DNA of 64,000 nucleotides from Pelagophyceae sp. CCMP2097 (taxonomy: Eukaryota; Sar; Pelagophyceae). A model generated the notes under the pieces. That model was given only the letters and a program-made list of their open reading frames with translations, was not told the DNA's origin and ran no database searches. The position numbers were made by a program, and so were the translations under genes. The stretch is from assembly GCA_026770575.1 (NCBI GenBank), contig MU657181.1, positions 346,750-410,749 of the forward strand. Reading direction: 5' to 3'. Of this stretch, positions 43,282 through 52,738 are shown piece by piece. Positions within the stretch are counted from its first letter, which is position 1. The number at the start of each line of letters is the position of its first letter.

Positions 43282-45682
43282 ATGCTCGTCGCGGCGGCGG
43301 TGCGGCGGCGGCTGCCGCCGCTGGTTGCGCCGCTGGGGCGCGCGCGGCGCTGCGTCGCGATGCACGAGCGCTCGGTCGCGCGGGCGGCGGCGTTGATCGC
43401 GCTCGGGGGCTTCGGCCACGCGCGCACGCAGCCGGCCGCGGCGGCGCAGCCGCCTTCAATGCGACTCCTCCCGCGAGCATTCCAAGAGGACCTGACACCA
43501 CGCACGCGCCTCGGGTTCCTCGCCGTGTTGCGGAGGTGCGCCGCGTCGCCTTTGGGCCGCCTCGCCTCTGGCCGCTCCGGCGACGTGGTTCTCGCAGGCT
43601 CGCACGCTGGGCCGCGGCGCTGGTGCGTCTCTCGCGGGCCTGCGGCCACGCTTGACTCGATGTCTAGGGACCCGTGGTGTTGTGGGGACCTCTGGCGTAC
43701 CTCTGCGGTGGCGCGGTCGCAGAGGCCTGGTGGAAGCACGCGCTCTGGGGCATCGAGGCCTCGGGCCCGACGCTCACCAAGCTCGCGCAGTGGTGCGTGC
43801 GGCGATCCTGCCGCGCGGCCCCTCTGCGGTCCTCGCGGCCCGGGGCGCCACACGCTCACCGCGCAGGGCGGCGACGCGGCGCGACCTCTTTCCTCGGACG
43901 GCGTGCGTGCGCCTCTCGCGGCTGCAGGTCCGGGCGCACCGCCACTCGATGCGCGAGTCGCGGTTTGCGCTGGACGCAGCCCTTGGCGAAAGTTGGCCTC
44001 AGTGGCTCAAACTCGGCAAAGCCGTCGGCTCGGGCGTCATCGCCCAAGTCCACCGCGGCACGCTCGTCGACTCGGGACGACCCGTCGCCGTCAAGATCGT
44101 CCACCCGGCGCTCCGCGATGCCCTCGAACGTAAGGCGCCCTTCACGAAAACCTCGCCTCGAACAAGCAAGAGCGCGCGGCCCGCCTAGGCGACGTGCACC
44201 TGCTGCGGACGGCCGCGCGCTTCGTCGAAGGGTGCGCGCCGTGGGTGTTCGAGTGGTTCGACCCACAGGGTGCCGTCGAAGAGTTCTCCTCGGCGCTCCT
44301 CGCATCCGTCTCAATGGTGCGTCCTCGGCGTCGGCGCGTGCGGCCGACGGCTTGGCGCAGGAGCGCGAGGCGGCGAGCTTGGCGCGGCTGCACGCGAACT
44401 TTGAAGGCCGAAAAAACGTCCGGGTGCGTCGCCTTTTCGCATCTCCTTGAAAGAGTCCTTTCGGACGTCGTTGCACGGCGCGTCGCAGGTCCCGCGGCCG
44501 ATCGTGGCGCGCGACGCGCGCGACGCGGGTGCGCTGGTGGAGACGTTTGAAGCCGGCCTTCCGCTCGACGAGGCCATCGACATCCTGACTAAAGTCAACG
44601 CGGACGAGGTGCGGTCGAGGAGGCAGGCTGATCTGTCGAAAAGGGCGTATACCTGGACATCTCGGGTTGACGAATCCGCCGTAGGCGGTCCAGGGTCGGA
44701 TGATGCTCGCGCGGCGACAGCTCGCTCAGCGCGGCCTCGGAGCGCGCGGCAGCGGCGTCCGCCGCCGCGCGCGGGAGGACGCACTTTGGCGGGGCCGAGG
44801 CGTCAAAAACGGTGATGTCGGACCGGGTCCCGGGATGTCCGCATCTCGGCGGGGCTGCGCCGTCCGAGGCGCGTCTTCAGAGTCCTTCTAGGTTGCTGCA
44901 GATGCTCTTCGTCGACAACTTTGTCCACGCGGATATGCACGCGGGCAACCTCCTCGTCTACATCCCGTCGCTCGGCGCGGAAGCGGACGATGCGGCGACG
45001 GTCGAAGCCATCGCAAACGACGACTTTGAGCTCGTGCTCCTCGACGCCGGCCTCGTCGTCGAGCTCGAGCCGCGCTACCGTCAGTCCGCTCCCGACCGCG
45101 CGCTTCTCTGGGAGCGCCGGCGTAGGCCGTAACTTTGTCGAGCTCTTTTCGGCCATCGTCGTCGGCGACGGCAAGCACGCCGGCGAGCTGCTCCTGGACC
45201 GAGCGCGCCACGAGAAGTGCACGGACCGCGCCGCGTTCGTCGCCGCGGTGCGCCCCGCGGAGCATTTGCCCGCTAAACGACGCGGCGGTGCAGGTCGCGG
45301 GCATCGTGACAAAGTTCACGACGCCCCGCGGCGGCGACGCGCGCCGCGGGCTCACGCTGGCAAACGTCCAAGTCGCCGAGCTCCTGGCCGAGGTCCTCGC
45401 GCTGTGCTACTCGCACAAAGTTCGGCTCGAGACGCGCTTCACGACGACCATCTGCGCCATCGCAATCGTCGAAGGCATCGGCTCCACGTGCCCCGCCGCG
45501 TCCGAGGGACTTGAACGGCGACGCCGAACCGGCGGCGACGCCGCCTCCTGGGACAGCGTCCCCTTGGACGGCGGCCGCGCAGGCTCGACCCGGACCTCGA
45601 CCTGCTACAAGCAGCGTGGCCCATGCTCGCGCCCTGGCGCGTCAAGATGGAGCGCGGCGTCGGCATCGTCCGCGCCAAGTAA
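43282..45682 (+). CDS. ABC1/ADCK-family atypical kinase (ADCK2-like)
   Basis: Twelve exons: 43282-43535, 43598-43622, 43668-43792, 43867-44129, 44189-44316, 44361-44423, 44489-44608, 44685-44743, 44892-45079, 45126-45247, 45294-45487, 45583-45682; 546 residues. ABC1 kinases (UbiB/COQ8 group) support ubiquinone or prenyl-lipid synthesis in mitochondria or plastids. Signature order: GPTLTKLAQWAATRRDLFP (KxGQ-like), VGSGVIAQVHRG and VAVKIVHP (nucleotide loop and Lys), VETFEAGLP, NFVHADMHAGNLLV (catalytic loop), LVLLDAGLV (metal-binding Asp) and IVEGIGSTLDPDLDLL. Exon 2 has 25 bases. The intron 44744-44891 needs a GC donor. The Arg/Ala-rich N-terminus looks like an organelle presequence. Confidence 0.9.
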
Positions 45683-45818
45683 CTCAAACCGCATTTTCGA
45701 TGGCCGCGACGGCGGCACACACGCTAAAGGCGCTGGGCGGGACGCAGTCGGCCACACCTCTCGTGGAATGCGTGCTGGGGTGGACAGATGGGCCCGGAGA
45801 GGGACGCGTCGGACTCAA

Positions 45819-45830
45819 TAGGAATTCCTA
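45819..45830. repeat. palindrome TAGGAATTCCTA
   Basis: Second exact copy. It stands about 35 bases before repeat copy C, in the 3' flank of the ABC1 kinase gene. Confidence 0.8.
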
Positions 45831-45865
45831 GGTCCCTTGTTCCTCAAAAAAACATATTGGAATTT

Positions 45866-46356
45866 ATTACAAGAGCACGCCGGAGGCACACGGAGGACCC
45901 GAAGGATACAGCCAAATCCCATTGCAATGCCCACGTAAATAATTGAAATTATTTAACTAATCGCTGAACTTTCAAATCCTCCTTATCTTTATTTTTATTA
46001 TTTTATTTCTTATTGAGCTATTTATTTTTTCTTTTTTTTGCGGCCGACCAGATTCGAACCTGTGACCAAAAACTTCTTCTATGATGATTCCAATGAGGCT
46101 CCTGCTCGACCTCAACTCCCAATTTTAGCGATCGCATCAACCACCAATCGCTAAATCGGCCGAGTTGCTGTTTTTTTCTTTCCAAGGTGGAACCTCGGAT
46201 TTGCTGGGCGACAGACAAACAAACAGACAGACAGACAGACAAACGGACAAACGGACAGACAGACATAATTGCCCCAAGTAATCCTTCAATCAAAGGACCC
46301 GAAGGGCCCTTGCCGTAAACTGACGTTGAATAAACGGCAAGGACCCTTCGGGTCCT
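45866..46356 (-). repeat. dispersed composite repeat, copy C (tRNA-derived SINE-like)
   Basis: Same architecture as copy B: hairpin 46294-46356, long (ACAG)n tract at about 46211-46264, GGTGGAACCTC block, tRNA-like head (about 46040-46127) with B-box GGTTCGAATCT on the minus strand, AT-rich body to about 45866. It differs from copy B by scattered substitutions and by length of the simple repeat, so it is neither a recent nor a very old copy. It lies between two genes. Confidence 0.8.
46294..46356. repeat. 23-bp inverted repeat of repeat copy C
   Basis: Same hairpin as in copies A and B; its loop is identical to that of copy A. Confidence 0.9.
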
Positions 46357-46458
46357 GAATTACGTGCGTGTTCAAAACTGCAGGGAATAAGGTGCAGTTT
46401 TCAGATTTGATCAAATAATTGAGGGCCAACTTTCCAAAAGTTGGAGAGCATTTCGAGC

Positions 46459-47538
46459 ATGCGCAAGGAGCGTCTTGCCGCGCCGCGCGCGGGCGGCAAG
46501 AGCGCATGGGCGAAGAACAAGGATTTCCGCAAGTTCGGCGCCATCGGCGGTATGCTCGGACGCCGGCTCGGGCCGAACCGCTTCAAGGTCGGGCGTGCCT
46601 GGCCTTTGCCAGCGATGACCATTTTGGATCCTCGCGCGCAGGCCGAGTTCGGCAAGAACGCGCGCGCGCGATGCAAGGAATGCCGCGGCGTCATCGAGCC
46701 TCAGACCCTGCGCCTCGCCAAGCAGCCGCCGTCGCTGTGCGTGCGGCGCGCCCGGCGGATCGCGGCCCGCGGCCCGCGACGCGTGCGATCCGCGCAGGCA
46801 TGGAGGCGCGAGGTGGCAGTACTACCACATCAAGTGCATCTTCGCGTCCTTTAAGCGGGTGAGTCCTCGTACCCGCGCGCGCCGCCGCCACGGAGCGGTG
46901 GCCCAAAAAATAAAAATGCGACACGACCAGACACGACCCGCGGGCCGCGGTCCGTCCCGCGAAGCCTACGACGCGCAGGTGTCCTATCAGACGAAGACGA
47001 TCACGGACATGAACGACATAGAGTTCAAAAACGGCGACGCGGGGAAGCTGGCGGACCGGGACGCGTCGCTGGTGCGTTTGCGGTCTGCGGTCCACCCGCG
47101 GAAAACGTGACGCACGCACCTTGCACCAACGCGACGTGCGTGCTCGTAGATCGACGAGCTCATCAAGGAGCACCACCAGGAGCGCACTTTGGCGGCGTCC
47201 GGCGCGCGCGCCTACACCGGGAGCGTGTCGAAGGCGCGGATCTCGGCCAACGCGCGTTTCCGCGGTGGCTCGCGCGCGCTCTCCTCGCCCGCGCGTCTTT
47301 TCTTTTCGTGGGACGCGCGCCTATAGGCCTGGTGCGCGAGGACAAGAAGCGGGACTCGCGGCCGTGCTCGCCCGAGCCGCCGGCGGACGTCGACGAAGAG
47401 AAGTTGGAGACGTTCCAGTGGTGGTCCTCCGCGGTGGAATGGAACACCAAAAAGTTCAAGCGCGAGATGCTCCTCGACGAGGCGCGCCGCGGCCTCGAGG
47501 ACTTTGCCCACAAGGAGGAGGCCGACGCCGAGGAGGAA

Positions 47539-47578
<40 letters not shown>

Positions 47579-48505
47579 CGGAGGAGGAGGAGGAGGAGAC
47601 GGCGGCGCTTTCGACGGTGGCGACGCCTTTGCCGCCGCCGCCGCCGCCGCCGCTGGCGGCGCCGACGGCGAGGAAGCCGCGGAAGCCGCGGAAGTCGCGG
47701 GCGAAGGCTCCGCGGAAGACGCCGGCGCCGCGGGGGACGCAGGCGCCGCCCACGCAGGCGCCGGGCGCCGAGGCGACGCCGCCCGCGAAAAAGGCGCCGC
47801 ACCGGGCCATGGCGCACTGGGGCCGGGGCAAGGCTGCGCAGCGGCCTAAGTCGGGGCCGCCGCCGCCGCCGCCGCTGGCGGCGCCGACGGCGAGGAAGCC
47901 GCGGAAGCCGCGGAAGTCGCGGGCGAAGGCTCCGCGGAAGACGCCGGCGCCGCGGGGGACGCAGGCGCCGCCCACGCAGGCGCCGGGCGCCGAGGCGACG
48001 CCGCCCGCGAAAAAGGCGCCGCACCGGGCCATGGCGCACTGGGGCCGGGGCAAGGCTGCGCAGCGGCCTAAGTCGGGGACGCCACGGGCCAAGGCGCCGC
48101 CGCGGCCGCGGCCGCGCGAGCCAGTGCGACATTGCCCCGTCAAGGCGAAGAAGAAGGAGGACGACGACGACGACAGCGCCGGCGACGGTGCGTCCGAGTT
48201 GCCGCGCGCCTCGCAGCGACGGTGCCACCTGACGGCGCTGCGCAGGCCTCTCGCCGCCGCCGGCTGCCGGCGCGGCGTTCTTCGCCGTCGTCCACGCCAC
48301 CGGGCCCGCGGCGGGGAAGCTCGCGCGCGAGGCGCGCGCGCGGAAGCGCGCGCGGCACGACGCGCCCGCGGGCCGCGACGGCGCGCCCGCGGGCGACGCG
48401 CCCATGGGCGTGACGGCGTGGACGCCCATTGACGCGCCGACGGCGTGGACCCCGATGCACTGGGAGGATTTTATGCGCGACGAGCCGCACGACGACGCGC
48501 TCTAG
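46459..48505 (+). CDS. PARP-type zinc-finger protein with duplicated Pro/Lys-rich region
   Basis: Exons 46459-46736, 46798-46858, 46979-47071, 47150-47264, 47327-48187, 48246-48505; 555 residues. The zinc finger is CKECRGVIEPQTLRLAKQ (first two Cys) and, after the first intron, GGARWQYYHIKCIF (His and last Cys): the C-x2-C...H-x2-C of zf-PARP, which senses DNA breaks. Exon 5 continues with KLETFQWWSSAVEWNTKKFK, an Asp/Glu tract of about 30 residues, and a Pro/Lys/Arg-rich AT-hook-like region present twice in exact 222-bp tandem. The C-terminus has repeated TAWTP and ends MHWEDFMRDEPHDDAL. No PARP catalytic domain is present. Probably a nuclear DNA-binding protein. Confidence 0.78.
47634..48078. 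repeat. exact 222-bp tandem duplication in coding sequence
   Basis: Two adjacent copies with a period of 222 bp (74 codons), first copy from about 47634 and second from about 47856. They appear identical at the nucleotide level apart from the Pro-codon run at the edge and the final base, so the duplication is recent or kept uniform by gene conversion. It is in frame. Confidence 0.9.
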
Positions 48506-49284
48506 GGCACGGACACGGCGACCCGACGCCCACCAAACCCACGTTGATCCACACTAAAACGGCTTCTCTGGGTGAACCACCGAGCGCCGACGGCAGACCC
48601 CGCGTGCCGTCGAGCGCCGCCCTCTCCCTCGATGCCACCGCAACCGCCGCGCGCGGCTGCGCACGTCGAACGACGGTGTTAGGACGCGACACTGGCAGCC
48701 TGAGTCAACGATCGCCAAATAACCGAAGACTTTTCGGCGAAAACTTGGGTTCCGCCGGCGCCGGCACGCTTGGCGTCCGGCGTCCCGGCGGCTCCCGGCG
48801 TCCGGGCGTCGGATGATTCGACGGAGGAAGGTCGACTCTCCGCGCGGGGATGCTGCGCAGGAGCCGCGGTCTTCTGGCTGGTCGCGCAAGTCGATGGCCC
48901 TCGCGGCGGTGGCCGGGGCGTCGGCGTGGTGCGCGCTCTGCCGGGGCGGCGGCGATTCGCCGAAGCGGCGGCACTCCTTCGGCCGCGGGCCCGCAAAGCA
49001 GCACGCGCACGTTTTCCTCGAACTCCGATGCGCTGGGGGGGCGTACCTCCACGATGTCGACGGTGCGCACTCTCGTCAGCGGACTCTCGAATACTGTGGG
49101 AGGACGGCCACACGTCCCAGTGACACATCTCCACATATAGGCGAAGCGCGGTGCACCGTCGGTCCGCAGCGTCCCTTTGACTGAGTGTGATCTGTCGGAG
49201 CCGCGCGAACAACGTCGGACCCGCGCACGCAGGCCGACGCGACGGTACTACGACGCCTCGCGAGCCGGCCGTGATGCCTCCCCC
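48506..49284. other. intergenic or unresolved 5' exons
   Basis: Several open frames exist but none gives a recognisable product. A + strand frame at 48813 has a short hydrophobic stretch (MALAAVAGASAWCAL) that could be the signal anchor of the glycosyltransferase that follows. A minus-strand frame at 49060-49136 reads TVFESPLTRVRTVDIVEVRP. Neither could be joined in phase with confidence. Confidence 0.35.
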
Positions 49285-50859
49285 ATGCATCGCCGCGCGC
49301 AGGTGGCGCTGCATCGACGCGCGTGGGAGCGGCGCGTCGTCGACGCAGACCTGGGCTGGTGCGTCCACGCCCTCTCATGCAAGACGAGACGCATGCGAGG
49401 AAGTGTATCAATGCGCTCGTTGCCAGGTTCCTGCTCGTTTCGACGCTGACGCGGCGGGCCCTCGGATCGTCGCCGGATGGGTCGGTGGTCTCGCTCGCCG
49501 CGTTCGACGAGCGCGACCTGCGGCTCCACTGGCGCTTCGACCGCCTGGCCGACGACGGCGCGGCGACGTACAAGCGGGCGCTCCACCACCGCGCGTCGCA
49601 TTCTCGCGTGCGGACCCGCCGCCGCGCATCCGAGGCCCGCGGCATCGGCACGCCAAGAGGCTCCCTGACTTTGACGCTTGCAGGCTCGGGTCCACGACCA
49701 CGGGATGAAGCGCGCCGTTTTGAGTTTGGGTTCGGACTACGACGTTGGGGCGTTCGTGCCGCTGCCCGTCAGACACGAAGCCTTCGAGGCGTCCGTCCGA
49801 GACGCCGCCGCGGCGGCTCGAAGGGCGCAGGCCGAAGACGCCGCCGCCAAGAAGGTAAGGCCGAGGTACGGTCGCGAGACGTTTACGCGCTTGCGGCTCG
49901 GTCGTAGGACCTGCGGCGGCTCTTTTCGCCGTCGGGCCTGCGCGGCGGTGGGCGCGCCGAGGTGCGCGTCATCTCGATGGCGCTGTATGGGGCGTCGCCC
50001 AAGTACAACGTCGGCGCGATACGCAACGCGGAGCTGGTGGACGCGTACTTCCCAGGCTGGACGCTGCGAGTCTACGCAGACGGCGCCACCGTGCCCCAGC
50101 AGACGCTCGTGCGTCCTTTTTCAACGCATCTTTCTGCAACGCGCTGCGTCGCACCCTTCAACGGTCGCACCCCTCCAACGCGCAGGACGAGCTGGCGCGG
50201 CTCAACGTTGACGTGCGCGTCGTGGGCGCGGCCGGCGCTTGGGATTTGGGCGCCGGCGGCGGCCTGGCGACGGGTGCCATCGCGGGCATGTTTTGGAGGT
50301 TTCTAGTGGCCGACGACGCGGCGGTGGACCGCTTCATCGTCCGCGATTCGGACTCTCGCCTCAACGCGCGCGACGCCTACGCCGTATTAGACTGGATCGA
50401 TTCGGGCCGCGCGACGCACACTTTGAGGGACCACCCGAACCACGCGCGCCAGCTCAACGGCGGCATGTGGGGCGCCACGCGACGGTCCGCAGTCCACGGC
50501 AAGATGCAAGAACTCGCCGTCGCGACAGCGTCTTTGCGGCCGCGGCGTCCGTCTCGGCGCGCAATATCGTGCGCTAGGCGGCGTTTTCGAACCACGACGT
50601 GTACGGCGCGGACCTGGATTTCTTGCAGCAGGCCGTATACCCCATAATCCAGGGCGACGTTGTCGCCCACGACGCGTACACCTGCGAGTCCTTCAAAGGC
50701 TCGAGGCCCTTCCCGACGCGCAGGCCCGAAGACTACCAGCACGTTGGGCAGGTTTTTGATGCAGAGGACCGACCAAGAATGGACGACGTCGAGTCGTTCA
50801 CGCGCGGCCTCCAAACGCCCAAAAGCTGCCGAAAGAAACCAGAATGGATCTACGGCTGA
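49285..50859 (+). CDS. glycosyltransferase-like protein (nucleotide-diphospho-sugar transferase fold)
   Basis: Exons 49285-49358, 49427-49607, 49684-49854, 49908-50108, 50186-50518, 50578-50859; 413 residues. Exons 4-6 show a GT-A-type core: VRVISMALYGASPKYNVG and FPGWTLRVYADGATVP, then MFWRFLVADDAAVDRFIVRD, a DxD-like DSDSR (about residue 261), HTLRDHPNHARQLNGGMWG, and NHDVYGADLDFLQQAVYPI. This order is familiar from bacterial and algal capsule-type transferases that add a sugar from a nucleotide donor in the Golgi. The start is uncertain: exons further upstream could add a membrane anchor. All internal phases agree. Confidence 0.65.
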
Positions 50860-50980
50860 AGACTAACACAGGTCGGGGCGCTTACGGATGCACACCGGGC
50901 GCGCCGCGCGGGGGAACCGCGGAGGGACAAATCGGGGTGAAGCGCGCGGGGTGGCGCCGTCGCAGGCGCCCGAGCGGGTG

Positions 50981-51478
50981 TCACGGCTTGCAGAGGAGGT
51001 AGCCGAGGATGGACGGGCCGAAGATGCCCATGTCGCAGAGGCGCTTCATATACGAAACCTACGTGACGTCTGCCCTCAGCTGCGCGCGTACCAAGGCGAC
51101 GATCCGGCCCTTCCCCGGCGTCGCCTCTGACCGCTCGCGACTCCGATCGCACCGCCGTCCCTGTCCGGGTTGTCGACGAGCATTCCGGACACGGGTCGAT
51201 GCCTTTTGCTCGGGGTGCATCTTCTCAGTCGCGCTGTAAATCGCCCGGTAGCGATTCGCCTCCTTTTCGTCGAGCTTCTCAAACGCCCGCGCGCCGCGTG
51301 GCGCAGCGAGCGTGAGCGGCACGATCAGCGGCACGACCAGCGCGGGCAGCGTCCGCGCAAGCGAGCGCCGCGTCGACGGGCCGCCCGAGCCCGGGGCGTG
51401 CAGCGCGCCCGAGCCCGGGGCGTGCAGCGCGCGTGCCGCGTCCGCGCAGAAGAGCGCCGCGAGCCACGTCCAGCGCAT
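50981..51478 (-). CDS. small secreted or plastid-targeted orphan protein
   Basis: Model: exons 51478-51191 and 51058-50981, 121 residues. I do not recognise it. It opens with MRWTWLAALFCADAARALHA, a cleavable signal peptide, then an 8-residue tandem repeat (ALHAPGSG twice), then a second hydrophobic stretch LVVPLIVPLTLAAPRGARAF. A signal peptide plus a later hydrophobic segment ending in ARAF resembles a bipartite plastid and thylakoid-lumen route. The mature part is FEKLDEKEANRYRAIYSATE and the end is MKRLCDMGIFGPSILGYLLC. The donor used (CGT|GTCCGG) is one of several phase-0 choices, so the middle is uncertain. Confidence 0.45.
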
Positions 51479-51887
51479 CCTGCCACGCACGGGGCCGTCG
51501 AGAATGGCGACGCAGTGCGACTGTTGGTCATCAAGGATCCATAGAACAGGGCGACCAACGACGCTCTCGTCGCCTCTTCTTCGATTACGCACTCGTCGCC
51601 TCTTTGTGTGAGCAACGTAGTCGTGCAGCCGCGTGACCCAAGGAGGAACGACGGAGGTGCGCGCTGTGGACGAGCGACCGCCCGGGCCTCACCGATCTTG
51701 AAGTTTTTCGCTTTCTTAGAGTCTCGCCGGAAAAGTCCGAAACTTTTGATTTAACCGGTTATAACCACTGCCGACGGGTCGGCGCCGCTGGTCCCGGGCT
51801 GCGCACCGACGACCTTGTCCCAGCGGGCCAGGACTCGAGCATTGAACAAGTTCCTTACGAGGCTTGCTGCGCTGTAGACTGGGCTCT
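51479..51887. other. intergenic, no gene seen
   Basis: No exon with support on either strand. It probably contains the promoter of the orphan gene (-). Confidence 0.45.
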
Positions 51888-52278
51888 TTAGCATTCTTCA
51901 AAGTCGGCGGCGCCGGGGTCGGGGCACGCCTCGTCGCAGGTCATGCAGTGGTCCTCGACGAGCATCGAGCCGACGACGCCGGCGCAGCCGGGGATATTTG
52001 CGAGGATGTAGGCCGGCGCAGCCGGGGATATTTGCGAGGATGTAGGCGTCGCAGGCTTCCGACGCCGGGAGCGGGTAGCCTTCGATGACAGCCTGGACCC
52101 AGGCGTCGTGCGAGTCCGTCGTGTCGAGGTCTGCGCGGCAGTGCGCGTCTCCGTCGACGTCAAAACTGGAGAACTGGCTGGGGAACGCCGCGGCGAGGCT
52201 GGCGTGCCTCGACAGCGACAGGCGCGCGAACGTGTCCTGGTCGGTCTGTTCCGAAATCGACGAGATGACGCCGGTGCC
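51888..52278 (-). pseudogene. Cys-rich secreted-type protein, frameshifted and 5'-truncated
   Basis: On the minus strand 52278 to about 52012 reads DGTGVISSISEQTDQDTFAR..., AAFPSQFSSFDVDGDAHCR and ASEACDAYILANIPGCAG. A 34-bp direct duplication (51979-52012 and 52013-52046 on the + strand) then repeats the AYILANIPGCAG coding segment and shifts the frame. The remaining part VVGSMLVEDHCMTCDEACPD...FEEC is in the other frame and ends at 51888. Without one copy the two parts would be continuous. No start or upstream exon was found, and an antisense WD40 remnant overlaps the 5' side. Either a pseudogene or an assembly error at a tandem repeat. Confidence 0.55.
51979..52046. repeat. 34-bp perfect tandem duplication
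   Basis: Two adjacent identical 34-base units containing GGGGATATTTGCGAGG. Because 34 is not a multiple of 3, it breaks the frame of the gene on the minus strand. Confidence 0.9.
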
Positions 52279-52284
52279 GTCTCA

Positions 52285-52386
52285 GAGCAAAAAGGCCATC
52301 TGCAGCGCGTCGTGCACCGCGACGGCACGCGCGTCGTGACGGCGAGCAAGGACGGGACGGCGCGGCTCTGGCAAGTCGCACTCTAA
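52285..52386 (+). pseudogene. WD40-repeat gene fragment
   Basis: A single last WD repeat, HRDGTRVVTASKDGTARLW, followed by QVAL and a stop at 52384-52386. It is close to the repeats of the WD40 gene at 55355-56305 (DGKRVVTASWDKTARLW). Nothing upstream continues the domain, so it is a relic of a gene-family member. It overlaps the 5' end of the broken minus-strand gene. Confidence 0.65.
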
Positions 52387-52738
52387 CGGAAGATGCTGCC
52401 TCTGGACTCTGAGCCTCGCGGGACGAGGGTCCGGGTGGGACTCTGAAGCCTCACGGCACGAGGGCCCGCGGGGACTCGCCGCGGGGAAGGCGGTGCTGTC
52501 ACGTCTCCGTCTCAGCGATCGCAGCGTAGAGGATGCGCGTATCAACCTCGCGCTCTGCAGCAGCAAGGGAGCACCAGGGCTCGGGAGGTTTCAAGGGAGA
52601 GGGCCTCCATCTCTCTTTGTCAGAGAGGACTTTACAATTGTATAGTAGGAATTCCTACACTACTTAGTATGGACTTTAGAAGTACACTACTTTAGAAGTA
52701 ACATAAGAAGAAGTACCTCACACGGCTCTGCGGCCCGG
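52387..52738. other. intergenic with AT-rich island
   Basis: No gene. Bases 52630-52715 are unusually AT-rich, hold the palindrome at 52646-52657 and two copies of CTTTAGAAGTA. Confidence 0.5.
52646..52657. repeat. palindrome TAGGAATTCCTA
   Basis: Third exact copy; here the symmetry extends to GTAGGAATTCCTAC (52645-52658). It lies about 80 bases beyond the 3' end of the minus-strand glycosyltransferase. Confidence 0.8.

Noticed and set aside
47212..48429. 405-codon minus-strand Arg/Leu-rich frame
   Set aside because: Antisense of the Pro/Lys-rich duplicated exon; its composition follows from the sense codons.
48679..49368. A minus-strand gene between the PARP-finger gene and the glycosyltransferase
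   Set aside because: Frames are open but Arg/Ala/Pro-rich, without domain, splice or start support.
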